From Gammaproteobacteria bacterium (GTDB lineage: Bacteria; Pseudomonadota; Gammaproteobacteria; Pseudomonadales; Pseudohongiellaceae): a stretch of 64,000 nt of DNA. Positions 26,999 through 37,891 of the stretch are shown in pieces. How positions within the stretch are numbered: the first letter of the stretch is position 1; the number at the start of each line of letters is the position of its first letter. The stretch covers positions 31,643-95,642 of the forward strand of contig JAQWMX010000020.1 in NCBI GenBank assembly GCA_029246545.1, written 5' to 3'. The translations under genes were made by a program, and so were the position numbers. The notes beneath the pieces were generated by a model. That model made no database searches. It was given only the letters and a program-made list of their open reading frames with translations, and was not told the DNA's origin.

Positions 26999-27415
26999 CT
27001 AGTAACTTTCCTTCAACTCAAATAACTTTACCCCTTCAATCTCAGCAAATGTCAGTTTATTCATGCATAACAACATCGCATCTAAACTGATAGCATGAGC
27101 CACAAGCATGGCATTATTCATATTAGTAAATGTCCCTTTTGCTAAGGCCTGCATTTGAATCTCCGTATATTGATCAACGGCCTTTTCATCCCAAGGCACA
27201 ATGGCATCTAAGCGTTCACAAAATGCTTTTACCAAGTTCATATGTTTTTCTTTATTTGCTGTATTTAATGCTCCAGCCACTAACTCTGCATAAGTAATAG
27301 CTGACAACATAATTTCATCACCTCGAGCTGACCAACTTTCTAGCAAACCAAGGGCTTCTTCATCTTGCGTAAGGATAATATGACGACATAGGTCAGGACT
27401 AATTAGAATCAACAT
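26999..27415 (-). CDS. PIN-domain VapC-like protein with degenerate catalytic residues
   Basis: The 138-residue product has PIN/VapC layout: a short N-terminal strand, SAITYAELVAGAL (39-50, with the conserved E44), VPWDEKAVDQYTEIQ and a C-terminal NAMLVAHAISLDAML. The acidic residues that bind Mg in VapC toxins seem changed: the N-terminal LDTN motif reads LISPD, the Asp before the LIAAHA-like helix is Asn (N100/N101), and the later acidic position is in CMNKLTFAE. It may be an inactive relic or a variant PIN protein. It follows the antitoxin-like gene by 15 bp. Confidence 0.72.
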   Translation of the reverse strand: MLILISPDLCRHIILTQDEEALGLLESWSARGDEIMLSAITYAELVAGALNTANKEKHMNLVKAFCERLDAIVPWDEKAVDQYTEIQMQALAKGTFTNMNNAMLVAHAISLDAMLLCMNKLTFAEIEGVKLFELKESY

Positions 27416-27430
27416 AAATTAATAACCTTA

Positions 27431-27649
27431 TTAAGTAGATTTAACTAGACGTGGGCGCATCCGCATAAAATCCTCATCAGCCTTATCTTCATCCAGAAAT
27501 GAGCTCCAAGTACTACGTACTGGCCTCAATAATAACGAATTACCCTGCTTTTCTATAAAAACTGCATCTACACCCTTAAACTCAAGTTCTCTAGGGATAC
27601 GCACTGCCTGATTACGGCCATTGGTGAAAATCTTAGCTTTAGTAGCCAT
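27431..27649 (-). CDS. AbrB/VapB-type antitoxin
   Basis: The 72-residue protein has the swapped-hairpin AbrB DNA-binding pattern of VapB (AKIFTNGRNQAVRIPREL, then FIEKQGNSLLLRPV) and a C-terminal toxin-binding tail (SFLDEDKADEDFMRMRP). It would bind the toxin and repress the operon. It lies directly upstream of the PIN gene, under a near-consensus promoter overlapped by a palindrome (27678-27715). Confidence 0.85.
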   Translation of the reverse strand: MATKAKIFTNGRNQAVRIPRELEFKGVDAVFIEKQGNSLLLRPVRSTWSSFLDEDKADEDFMRMRPRLVKST

Positions 27650-27677
27650 TTTAGTACTCGATATAGCGTTTTTTAAT

Positions 27678-27715
27678 AGTATACGTCATGATTAGCATAT
27701 GTCAAACATATGCTA
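27678..27715 (-). promoter_or_regulatory. Strong promoter with overlapping palindromic operator upstream of vapB-like gene
   Basis: On the minus strand TTGACA (27700-27705) and TATACT (27678-27683) are separated by 16 bp, close to the sigma-70 consensus. A 9-bp perfect inverted repeat, TAGCATATG-5 bp-CATATGCTA (27693-27715), covers the -35. VapB antitoxins autorepress through such dyads; this use here is inferred. Confidence 0.65.
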
Positions 27716-27791
27716 GATAAAAATAAATGCTTAAGACTGCTCTTTAATAAGAAATAAGGTATTATGCCGCTTTAGAAATACACAGGTTTAG

Positions 27792-29164
<1,373 letters not shown>

Positions 29165-29165
<1 letters not shown>

Positions 29166-30340
29166 TGCTCCCTGCAGACCTTAGCCCTGAAAATTTTCTT
29201 GCAGAATATTGGCAGAAAAAACCCTTAATTATAAAAAATGCCTTCGCGAATTTTCAGGACCCAATTAGTCCGGAAGAGTTGGCGGGCTTAGCTTGTGAAG
29301 AAGAAGTCGAATCAAGACTGGTATTTAATGAAAAAGACAATTGGCGTTTAAAAAACGGCCCTTTTGTTGAGCAAGATTTCACTTCATTATTAAACGAAAA
29401 TTGGACCTTATTGGTTCAAGCTGTAGATCAGTGGTTACCACAGACAAAGAAACTTTTAACAGAGATTAACTTCATCCCAGATTGGCGACTAGATGACCTG
29501 ATGGTGAGTTATGCAACTAAAAACTCCGGTATTGGACCTCATTTTGATTATTACGACGTCATCATCATCCAAGGGCAAGGTCAAAGGCATTGGCAACTAG
29601 GACAAAATTGTAACGAGTCTAGCTCATTAAGAAATGATAGTGATTTAAAAATATTAAACGATTTTAGTGTTTCTGAAGAGTTCACTTTAGAATGCGGTGA
29701 TGCCCTGTACATCCCACCTGGTATAGCACATCAGGGCACTTCTCTAGACGATTCATTAAGTTATTCAATAGGCTTTAGAGCGCCTTCCTATGCTGAAATC
29801 ATTAGCCAGTATGCTGCGACTATTTTCGATGAATTTAGTGAAGATGAACGCTATAACGATCCTGACCTGAAAACACAAGTTTCATCTGCAGAAATAACTG
29901 AAGCAAGCATTGAACGCATGAAAACACTTTTACTTGATACCTTGCAAGATGAACAAAAAATTGAACAATGGTTTGGGCAACACATGACGCAGAGAAAATA
30001 CCTTGAACTCGAATATATCCCTGATACTGTAATTAATCTAAAAGACTTTGTTACAGCCCTTACCAATGGCTTAGTTTTAGAAAAGCATCCAGCTGCTCGT
30101 TACGCTTTTTACCAAAATAAAGACACTACTTCTTTATTCGTTGATGGAGAAGTATTCGAAATCCTTAAAGAGGATAAAACTAGTAATAACTTACTCTCAG
30201 AACTATGCGATAAAAATACGCAGGCAATAAATGGCCTTTCTTATATTACCAAACAAGACTCCATTACATTACTGTGTAAACTTTATAATCAAGGTTCTTT
30301 AATTGAAGCTGAAGAGCTAGAAATTAAAGAGTCTAAATAA
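29165..30340 (+). CDS. roxA: Ribosomal protein uL16 3-hydroxylase (JmjC/cupin oxygenase)
   Basis: This Fe(II)/2-oxoglutarate oxygenase (YcfD in E. coli) hydroxylates an Arg of ribosomal protein L16. The 391-residue protein has the facial triad H126 and D128 in GPHFDYYD and H189 in IPPGIAHQG, plus a C-terminal winged-helix-like dimer domain. It overlaps purB by 1 bp and precedes dusA by 4 bp. Confidence 0.93.
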
Positions 30341-30344
30341 ACCC

Positions 30345-31316
30345 ATGTCTACACCATCACACATTTTCTGCATTGCACCGATGATGGATTGGACAGACAG
30401 GCACTGCCGGTATTTTCTTCGCCTATTAAGCAAACACGCCATGCTTTATACAGAAATGGTAACCACTGGCGCCCTAATACATGGAGACAAGGAACGCTTT
30501 CTGAAATTTAACCCCGAAGAACAACCCCTTGCTATCCAGCTTGGCGGAAGCAATCCAGCCGAATTAGCTGAATGCTGCAAATTAGCAGAAGATGCGGGTT
30601 ATCAAGAAGTTAACTTGAATGTTGGTTGTCCAAGTGACCGCGTACAAAATGGCAAAATTGGCGCTTGCTTAATGGCAGAACCAGAACTGGTGGCAGAATG
30701 TGTCGCAGCCATGAAAAGCTCGGTCAGTATTCCCGTGACTGTGAAAAGTCGAATTGGCATAGACGAAATGGATTCTTATGACGAGTTAGCTGATTTCATT
30801 TCTAAGGTTAGCTCCGCCGGTTGCTCAAGTTTTATCCTGCATGCTCGTATCGCAATACTTAAGGGTTTAAGTCCCAAACAAAATAGAGAAGTACCACCGT
30901 TAAATTATCAGCGTGTCTATGACATTAAACAGAATTTTCCAGATCTTGAGATAATTATAAATGGCGGTATTAAGAATTTAGCCGAAGCACATGAACACAT
31001 CAAATATGTCGATGGAGTCATGTTAGGGCGCGAAGCCTATCAGCATCCCTATATTCTCTCTTCTGTAGACCAGGAATTTTTTAATGAACAGGCTCAGATT
31101 CCAGAACGCCTGAATATTCTCAATCATTTTTTGCCTTATGTTGCCGAAGAACTAAAACAAGGAACAGCTTTAAGGCATATTACCCGCCATATACTAGGCT
31201 TGTTTCAAAGCCAACCAGGTGGGAAAAAGTACCGTCGTTATCTGAGCGAAAACGCTTACAAACCAAGTGCTGACTTGAGAGTTCTTGAGCATGCCATGCA
31301 AATAGTACAACGCTAA
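30345..31316 (+). CDS. dusA: tRNA-dihydrouridine(20/20a) synthase DusA
   Basis: DusA reduces U20/U20a in the tRNA D-loop using FMN and NADPH. The 323-residue protein has the start IAPMMDWTDRHCRYF, TEMVTTGALIHGD, the catalytic Cys in NVGCPSDRVQNGKIGACLM and NGGIKNLAEA/DGVMLGREAY for FMN phosphate binding. The MDWTD start and HARIAILKGLSPKQNRE segment separate DusA from DusB and DusC. Confidence 0.95.
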   Translation: MSTPSHIFCIAPMMDWTDRHCRYFLRLLSKHAMLYTEMVTTGALIHGDKERFLKFNPEEQPLAIQLGGSNPAELAECCKLAEDAGYQEVNLNVGCPSDRVQNGKIGACLMAEPELVAECVAAMKSSVSIPVTVKSRIGIDEMDSYDELADFISKVSSAGCSSFILHARIAILKGLSPKQNREVPPLNYQRVYDIKQNFPDLEIIINGGIKNLAEAHEHIKYVDGVMLGREAYQHPYILSSVDQEFFNEQAQIPERLNILNHFLPYVAEELKQGTALRHITRHILGLFQSQPGGKKYRRYLSENAYKPSADLRVLEHAMQIVQR

Positions 31317-31331
31317 TAACAAGGGATATTT

Positions 31332-31790
31332 ATGTTACAAAGCATTAACAGTTTTTTTGATAAACACTTAAGCAGAACTGATGAAAGTGCTACCAGCGAA
31401 GAAGCTGTTGATAAAATCCACTTGGCGAGTGCTGCGTTGATGATTGAACTCTGTAAGGCAGACCTTAGTATCGACGATAGTGAAACTAGAAAAATTTCTA
31501 GCATCTTACAAAACAAGTTTAATTTACCTGCAGACACACTAGAAGAGTTGTTTAACTTGGCTCAGCAAGAAGCCGATGAAGCTACATCAGTGTACCAATT
31601 CACCAGTCTAATCAACGAAACATACGATCAATCAGAAAAAATAGCTCTGATTCAGGATATGTGGGAGGTAGCATTTGCGGATGGTAACTTAGATAGATAT
31701 GAAGAACATTTAATTCGAAAAGTTGCTGAACTTTTATATGTCTCCCACAGTGACTTCATTAAAACCAAGCTTGCAGTGAAGGGAGCTTAA
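31332..31790 (+). CDS. TerB-family protein
   Basis: The 152-residue all-helical protein matches the TerB/DjlA-N fold: paired segments AALMIELCKADLSIDDSE and WEVAFADGNLDRYEEHLIR, each with an acidic loop that may bind a metal. No DnaJ domain or membrane anchor is present, and no other ter genes are nearby, so a link to tellurite resistance is not supported. It follows dusA by 15 bp and is probably co-transcribed. Confidence 0.85.
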   Translation: MLQSINSFFDKHLSRTDESATSEEAVDKIHLASAALMIELCKADLSIDDSETRKISSILQNKFNLPADTLEELFNLAQQEADEATSVYQFTSLINETYDQSEKIALIQDMWEVAFADGNLDRYEEHLIRKVAELLYVSHSDFIKTKLAVKGA

Positions 31791-31801
31791 CTATTTAACT
31801 C

Positions 31802-32284
31802 TTAATTATTTTTTAGAGCACTAACTAAATCTTGAAATTCAAGTTTATTATCATTACTTAACGTCATTAAGGCTTGATGAGCAACAATCACTTTTTGTTT
31901 AATAACACTTTCTGCTTCACTAATATGATTTAACTCATCGAACTTAGCTTCCGCTCCAAGTGGTTCTTCATCAATATCAAAGATAATATCGAAACTCATA
32001 CCCTTAAGAATTTTAGTTATATCTGGGTTGGTTGAAATAATACTAGGTTTAACATTAAAACGATTTCGCAATTGAATAGCCATTTTTGCCAACAAGCCCA
32101 ATGCAGTACTATCAATTCCAGTGGTATCAGTTAAATCCACGATCATGGCGTCAAGAATAGCTTTGCTATATAAACTAGAGAAGTAATTATCTATTGTCGA
32201 ACTCATTAATACACGAACGTCTCCTACCAGCTTAAGAACTGGCATGTGACAATATTCTGCCGCTAAAATCTTTCCTGAGTTCAT
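31802..32284 (-). CDS. rssC: STAS-domain anti-sigma factor antagonist, RssC-like
   Basis: The 160-residue protein has a STAS domain with the phosphorylatable Ser in DSTALG (S59) and a C-terminal helical extension of about 50 residues. It follows the PP2C response regulator by 60 bp, matching the rssB-rssC pair of Pseudomonas, where RssC is a partner of RssB. Role as a phospho-switched partner is inferred. Confidence 0.78.
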   Translation of the reverse strand: MNSGKILAAEYCHMPVLKLVGDVRVLMSSTIDNYFSSLYSKAILDAMIVDLTDTTGIDSTALGLLAKMAIQLRNRFNVKPSIISTNPDITKILKGMSFDIIFDIDEEPLGAEAKFDELNHISEAESVIKQKVIVAHQALMTLSNDNKLEFQDLVSALKNN

Positions 32285-32344
32285 TTAAAACATAGTCTCG
32301 CTAATTGTCTCACTAATAATCCTGCTCTTTTTAAGCGCTTACTT

Positions 32345-33529
32345 TTATAAATCACTAATATTCATCACAGCAATATCATCTGGGATGTTATCAAGATTCT
32401 TAAGGCCAAAAGCTTCACGTATAGCTTGAAATTGACCTCCACTTTGCTCAACGACCTCTAGAATTCTTTTTTCTTTTTCTTCCAAGCTTGCTTGAGGTAA
32501 TGATTCAAGAATACCATCAGAACACAGAGTAAGTGAGGCTTTTTCAAAAGGAATAGTTTCCTCAAAATATTCGGCTTCAGCTAGCAAGCCTACCGGAAAA
32601 CTACTTCGTTCAACTTCAATGAAGCTTGCTTGGCCATCTTTATAAATTACCGGAAGAGGATGGTGTGCCGCAATACTATAGGTAAGCTTATTTTCCTTAC
32701 GATTTAATAAGCCGACAAACATTGTAATATGTTTATCAAGCCCTGCATCTAACAAATCTTTATTTAGCCGACGAATAATCATCGCAGGAGTGAGTTTCTT
32801 TACAAAACGACTGCTGCTTTGCTCTCTAAGCATTTGTTCAGTTCGGAATCGCAATAAAATAGTTATAAAAGCCGAAGATGATCCATGACCAGAAACATCA
32901 GCAAGATAGAATAGAACTGAATTTTTTGATATTGCAGCGTAATCAATTGAATCACCACTTAAGTATAGCGAGGGAACAATACGATGATTAATCTCATAGC
33001 CTGCGATAACTTGTGGCGGCTTTGGTGACATGCTGATTTGCACCAACCTACCTGCTTGTTGATCGGTCTCAAATAATTCAAGGTTATATTCCAATTCCTG
33101 ATTGATGGTTTCAAGCTTCTTATGATAAGCCTCATTCTCTTTAAGAATTTGAGCCTTCTTCAAACTACTATTGATTGAGAGTTGTAACAGTATCAATTCG
33201 GTGACTGGCTTAATCAAATAATCACTAGCACCAAGTTTCATAGCCTCAATGACGTCATCAAGTGCTTCCTTATCTGAAAGAACGATGACTGGCTGTGAAG
33301 ATGATTCAGAAAAAATGGTTTTAAGAAAATCTAGGACACTGCCACCGGCTAGGTTTAGATCGCAAATAATTAAATCTGGAGAGGAGGAATGAAAGGCATT
33401 CATTCCTTCGATTGTGTCGGAGGCGACAACTACTCTATAAGAGAGCTCTGATAAAAAAGCGGCAATACTATCCCTGACGACCAGATCATCGTCAATAACC
33501 AAGACAGTTTTATTATCCCCTCTTTCCAT
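32345..33529 (-). CDS. rssB: Response regulator with PP2C phosphatase output, RssB-like
   Basis: The 394-residue protein has a receiver domain (DDD at 13-15, phospho-acceptor D57, K at SDYLIKP), a coiled-coil linker (about 125-155) and a PP2C/SpoIIE domain with metal-binding DVSGHG, CSDGILES and DDIAVM intact. This length and layout match Pseudomonas RssB, which controls RpoS and cross-talks to the STAS protein RssC. The partner STAS gene lies downstream and a PilZ gene lies divergently upstream, as in P. aeruginosa. Confidence 0.85.
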   Translation of the reverse strand: MERGDNKTVLVIDDDLVVRDSIAAFLSELSYRVVVASDTIEGMNAFHSSSPDLIICDLNLAGGSVLDFLKTIFSESSSQPVIVLSDKEALDDVIEAMKLGASDYLIKPVTELILLQLSINSSLKKAQILKENEAYHKKLETINQELEYNLELFETDQQAGRLVQISMSPKPPQVIAGYEINHRIVPSLYLSGDSIDYAAISKNSVLFYLADVSGHGSSSAFITILLRFRTEQMLREQSSSRFVKKLTPAMIIRRLNKDLLDAGLDKHITMFVGLLNRKENKLTYSIAAHHPLPVIYKDGQASFIEVERSSFPVGLLAEAEYFEETIPFEKASLTLCSDGILESLPQASLEEKEKRILEVVEQSGGQFQAIREAFGLKNLDNIPDDIAVMNISDL

Positions 33530-33634
33530 TATTCTTTTTCAGGAGCCATCGGTTTTATAAAATGGCCTACAACTGAACTAAAACCCTGTTCGAAAATGTA
33601 AAAAATAATAGGTTTTTAGCTACGTTAGAAACGC

Positions 33635-33760
33635 TCATACCTTACTCCCTTCTGTATTTTGCTGCAACAAAAGTTCGTTAATTGCGTCACAAAATAAAGG
33701 TTTTAAATAGTACATACTTATCAGCAAGAAACTTTTGAACAGTGAAATTAATTTATTCAT
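33635..33760 (-). CDS. Possible 41-residue small ORF upstream of rssB
   Basis: An ATG at 33760 with AAGG seven bases upstream opens a 41-codon frame on the minus strand (starts MNKLISLFKSFLLIS, ends TEGSKV). Its hydrophobic start could be a membrane segment. It overlaps a further very short frame by ATGA. The evidence is a ribosome-binding site and position only, and it may be chance. Confidence 0.22.
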   Translation of the reverse strand: MNKLISLFKSFLLISMYYLKPLFCDAINELLLQQNTEGSKV

Positions 33761-33776
33761 AATAGGCCCTTAATCA

Positions 33777-34112
33777 ATGATTAAAATGCGAGACCTACTC
33801 AGAGGGACCTACCACACCATGACTCGTTTTCATGATCTACGTGAGTTCGAACGCGCAAAGGTGAATACAGCTATTACTTTGTACTTTGGCCTTCCACTAA
33901 AGGTTTGTGAAGGGCTCTGTGTCAATATCAGTAATAGCGGTATGGGCATCATGACTGACCAAGTCATTCCAATGGGCACCGAATGTAAAGTTAAAATTCA
34001 CGATGGACAAACCAACAAAAATGAATATCAAGCACTCGTCGAAATAGTAAGAATTTTTGATCTAGAAGAAGAACAGTTTTTCCTTGGTGTCAAAACTCTT
34101 GTCAAGTATTAG
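33777..34112 (+). CDS. PilZ-domain protein, putative c-di-GMP receptor
   Basis: The 111-residue protein is a single PilZ domain. The c-di-GMP-binding signature is complete: RxxxR as REFER (R22 and R26) and [DN]xSxxG as NISNSG (50-55). Other Met codons (33786 and 33819) could be the start; 33777 is the longest. It lies divergent from rssB, the order seen for the PA2797-PA2799 region of P. aeruginosa, and its last 11 bp overlap the convergent hrpA. Confidence 0.82.
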   Translation: MIKMRDLLRGTYHTMTRFHDLREFERAKVNTAITLYFGLPLKVCEGLCVNISNSGMGIMTDQVIPMGTECKVKIHDGQTNKNEYQALVEIVRIFDLEEEQFFLGVKTLVKY

Positions 34113-37100
34113 TATTAAGCACCTTTTCTGTCCAGAATTTTTTTAAACGTTTCGCAGAGATAGGTTCTTTTGTTCCCATCGATTGAGCAAATAGAGATAC
34201 CCTATACTCTTCTAGTAACCAACGAAACTTCTCAAGCTCGTGAGAAACCATATTCTGCTTTACCAATAAATCATATTGCTGACTATAAAGTGAGAAATAT
34301 GATTGCAGCTCTTTAGTCCATTCTTTATCTTTTTCAATCTGCCGTGGATATTTTTCTAGGCGCTCTTCAATTGCTTTTAAATAGCGAGGAATATCAATAA
34401 AGTGAACCCTAGGTGTGTCACAAATAAAGTCAGCATGCAAAAGTTCATCTAACTGATCTCCTACATCAATGTTTATAGTCTGACTTTCATCAGCTGAGAC
34501 CTTTAGTAATAGTTTTTTAACACGATGAAAATGTTGCAGAATCTCATATAGCTTTGACTCTAATTTCTCTGCAATACTTATCAAGTCTCCCCTGTTTTCT
34601 TCATAAACAGCATTAAATTCTTGTTCCGTTCTAGGTAAGTTTTCCTTATTGAGAAAGCAGTTACGATAGGCGGCCCGAATCAGTTGCTGTTGAATTTCAT
34701 CTTTTTTACCCAAATGGCTTAATAGTAAGTTCTTTTGGTTGTCATTTAACAATGCCTTTTTCAGGTACTTTATTTGTTGAGAACTGTTTAACATCAATAA
34801 ACGAACTATGCCCCAGACAGTTTCTTGCTTTGCTAAAGGCAAGTTATCGCACAGAGTCAATGCAACACTATCGATTTCATCTACCAGAGCTGGGTAAGTA
34901 AGTAACTTTATTCCGCCATGCTCGATTTCATGAACTTCTTCTAGCTCACCAATATTCCAACTAGTAATACCCGACCGTTCTAGTGAATTTTCGGAATAGA
35001 GTTGTATGTTGCGTTGAATCTCGTCAGCAAACTGCTCTTGAAGCTCAGCTAAATCCCGGCCACTGCCAAGAACATTTCCTGTTTCATCCAATACCCGAAT
35101 CTGCATTTGCAGATGCTCATCAAGTTTATAGTTTTTCCACTGTTGCGGGTCGAGTGGAACACCTACTTTTGCTGTTATTTTCTGTGCTAACAGATAACGC
35201 AAATTACCAGTCGCTTGTGTTTTCAATGCTGGCATTATTTGATCGATTAGATCAGGTATGGGCACTAACAATTTCCTTATAGGTTTCGGCAAAGCTTTTG
35301 CTAAGCCGATACATTTCTCACGTAACATACCAGGCACTAACCAATCCAGATCTTCTTCTTTCAATTGCTTTAATGCTGATACGGGCACATCAACTGAAAT
35401 CCCATCTGATGCTTTACCAGGTGCGAACTCATAATCTAATTTCAACGCCATCGAGGGGGTAGTTAATTGATCTGGATATTCATTAATATCAAAGTCAGCA
35501 CTGTGCTTGCTAATTAAGTCTTGCTCACTGAGAAACAAAGCTGTTTTGTGTTTCTTATCCAGTTTGCTATACCACCGCTCTAAATTTCTCGTACTAAAGA
35601 TATGAGTTGGTAATAATCGATCATAAAATTCAAAAAGCGCCTCTTCGTCCACTAATATGTCTCTACGTCTAGTTTTGTCCTCTAATTCAGAAACTTTCTC
35701 AATTAACTGTTGGTTATGCTGATAAAAATCAATCCCAGTTCTCATATCCAAAGCAATTAGCGCGCACCTAATGAATAACTCTCGACTTACAAGAGGATCA
35801 ATTTTGCTAAAAGAAACTTTTCGCCTTTCAACTAAAGTTAAGCCATAAAGTGACACTTTTTCGAAAGCCATCACTTGGCCACGACGCTTTTCCCAGTGTT
35901 GCTCGAAATATTCATGATTGAGGAGAGTGCCTGCGGCCTCTTCAACCCACTCTGGTTTTATCTGACAATTAAGCCTGCCGTACAGCTTTGTAGTTTCTAC
36001 TAATTCTGCTGCTAGAATCCATTTGCTTTTCTTTTTAAATAAACTAGAGCCTGGAAATATCTGAAATTTTCGATTTCTTGTTCCTTGGTATTCAAACCCA
36101 TCGTATTGCCGAGCAATTTGGACTATCAAACCCCTTAATATTGACTGATGAATATAAGCTTCATCAGCTGGCTTCGAGTTTTCCGTAAAGCCTAATTTCC
36201 GGCATTGGAGATGTAATTGACGGTGAATCTCTCTCCATTCCCGCATACGCAAATATGATAAAAAATGTCGCTGGCAATATTTTCGCAATTGATTTTGGGT
36301 TAATTGTTGCCGCTCACCTTCAAAATATTGCCAGAGTTTTAGAAAACCCAAAAAATCTGATTGTGGATGCTGAAATAAGCGATGTTTTTCATCAGCTGCT
36401 TGTTGCTTGTCGAGGGGTCGTTCTCTCGGGTCCTGCACACTTATGGCGCTCACAATGATCAAGAGCTCTGTTAAGCAGTTTTTCGTCGATGCTTCCAACA
36501 ACATTCGGGCATATCTAGGGTCAACTGGCAATTCTGCCATCAGTTTTCCGGTTTTGTTTAACGCCCCGTCTTCATTGATCGCTCCCAATTCTTCCAATAC
36601 TTTCAAACCGTCATTAATTGCTTTTGATTCTGGTTTATCTAAAAAGGGAAATTTATCGATATCTCCAAGGCCCATTTTTAGCATTTGCAAAATGACTGAG
36701 GCGAGATTAGTTCGTGTTATTTCTGTATCTGTAAATTCAGGCCGGCTTGAATAATCATCTTCACTATAGAGACGAATACAGATGCCCGGTGCTATACGTC
36801 CACAGCGTCCAGCACGTTGATTTGCGCTAGCTTGTGATATTGCTTCAATTGGCAAGCGTTGCACCTTACTGCGGACACTATAGCGACTTATACGGGCAGA
36901 TCCCGGATCTATAACACCTGTTATACCTGGGACTGTGATTGAGGTTTCTGCAACATTAGTTGACAAAACAATGCGTCGGCCGGGATGTGATTGGAATACC
37001 CTATTTTGTTCTTTATTACTTAGCCTTGCATATAGCGGTAAAATTTCAGTGTTATTTAATTTTTCTTTACGTAAGGCTTGCGCAACATCTGTAATCTCTC

Positions 37101-37830
37101 GTTCTCCACTTAGGAAAATCAATATATCCCCGTGTTTAATTTTTTTCTCATTGCCTTGCTTACGTTCTAATTTATACAACGCCTTAACCGCAGTAATAAT
37201 ATTATCAGCTAAATCTACACCTTCAGCTTCGATCTGAGGCTGATAAATAATATCTACCGGATAAGTTCTGCCGGAGACTTCAATTATTGGTGCTTTATTA
37301 AAATGCGCAGAAAATTTATCTAAATCAATAGTCGCTGAAGTGATAAGCAACTTCAAATCAGGTCTTTGTGGTAGAAGGTTTTTTAAGTAACCCAATAAAA
37401 AGTCTATATTGAGACTACGTTCATGAGCTTCATCGATTATGACAGTATCGTATTTCTTTAATAATGGATCTTGCTGTATTTCAGCCAGCAATATGCCATC
37501 TGTCATTAATTTAATGCAGGTTTGATCATTGCTCAGATTATTAAAGCGCACTTGATAACCAACTTCCTTACCGACCTCGACCTGAAGTTCTTCGGCTATA
37601 CGCTGACAAACACTTCTTGCTGCTAACCTTCGGGGCTGAGTATGTGCGATTTGGGCTTTTCGCCCTCTTCCCATATCCAAGCAAATTTTAGGTAATTGGG
37701 TGGTTTTGCCAGAACCGGTCTCGCCGCCAATGATAAGCACCTGATTTTGTTCAATGGCTTCTTTTATTTCACCAACTTTGTGACTAAGTGGAAGCTCTTC
37801 AGGATAACTAATAGGAAAGGTTATAGGCAT
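34102..37830 (-). CDS. hrpA: ATP-dependent RNA helicase HrpA
   Basis: HrpA is a DEAH-box RNA helicase involved in mRNA processing and rescue of stalled ribosomes. The 1242-residue protein has Walker A GETGSGKT (36-43), DEAH (133-136), TSATI and the motif V/VI region STNVAETSITVPG and QRAGRCGR. The long C-terminal HA2/OB and DUF3418 regions are present, giving near-normal length (E. coli about 1300). Confidence 0.96.
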   Translation of the reverse strand: MPITFPISYPEELPLSHKVGEIKEAIEQNQVLIIGGETGSGKTTQLPKICLDMGRGRKAQIAHTQPRRLAARSVCQRIAEELQVEVGKEVGYQVRFNNLSNDQTCIKLMTDGILLAEIQQDPLLKKYDTVIIDEAHERSLNIDFLLGYLKNLLPQRPDLKLLITSATIDLDKFSAHFNKAPIIEVSGRTYPVDIIYQPQIEAEGVDLADNIITAVKALYKLERKQGNEKKIKHGDILIFLSGEREITDVAQALRKEKLNNTEILPLYARLSNKEQNRVFQSHPGRRIVLSTNVAETSITVPGITGVIDPGSARISRYSVRSKVQRLPIEAISQASANQRAGRCGRIAPGICIRLYSEDDYSSRPEFTDTEITRTNLASVILQMLKMGLGDIDKFPFLDKPESKAINDGLKVLEELGAINEDGALNKTGKLMAELPVDPRYARMLLEASTKNCLTELLIIVSAISVQDPRERPLDKQQAADEKHRLFQHPQSDFLGFLKLWQYFEGERQQLTQNQLRKYCQRHFLSYLRMREWREIHRQLHLQCRKLGFTENSKPADEAYIHQSILRGLIVQIARQYDGFEYQGTRNRKFQIFPGSSLFKKKSKWILAAELVETTKLYGRLNCQIKPEWVEEAAGTLLNHEYFEQHWEKRRGQVMAFEKVSLYGLTLVERRKVSFSKIDPLVSRELFIRCALIALDMRTGIDFYQHNQQLIEKVSELEDKTRRRDILVDEEALFEFYDRLLPTHIFSTRNLERWYSKLDKKHKTALFLSEQDLISKHSADFDINEYPDQLTTPSMALKLDYEFAPGKASDGISVDVPVSALKQLKEEDLDWLVPGMLREKCIGLAKALPKPIRKLLVPIPDLIDQIMPALKTQATGNLRYLLAQKITAKVGVPLDPQQWKNYKLDEHLQMQIRVLDETGNVLGSGRDLAELQEQFADEIQRNIQLYSENSLERSGITSWNIGELEEVHEIEHGGIKLLTYPALVDEIDSVALTLCDNLPLAKQETVWGIVRLLMLNSSQQIKYLKKALLNDNQKNLLLSHLGKKDEIQQQLIRAAYRNCFLNKENLPRTEQEFNAVYEENRGDLISIAEKLESKLYEILQHFHRVKKLLLKVSADESQTINIDVGDQLDELLHADFICDTPRVHFIDIPRYLKAIEERLEKYPRQIEKDKEWTKELQSYFSLYSQQYDLLVKQNMVSHELEKFRWLLEEYRVSLFAQSMGTKEPISAKRLKKFWTEKVLNTNT

Positions 37831-37891
37831 GAATACAATTCAAACAGTGAACAAAGTATCAAAAGAAAAGGGGCCAAGAGGAAATTTTCAG

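Noticed and set aside
31332..31790. Tellurite resistance function for the TerB-like gene
   Set aside because: No other ter genes are present, and single TerB-fold proteins are common without that phenotype.
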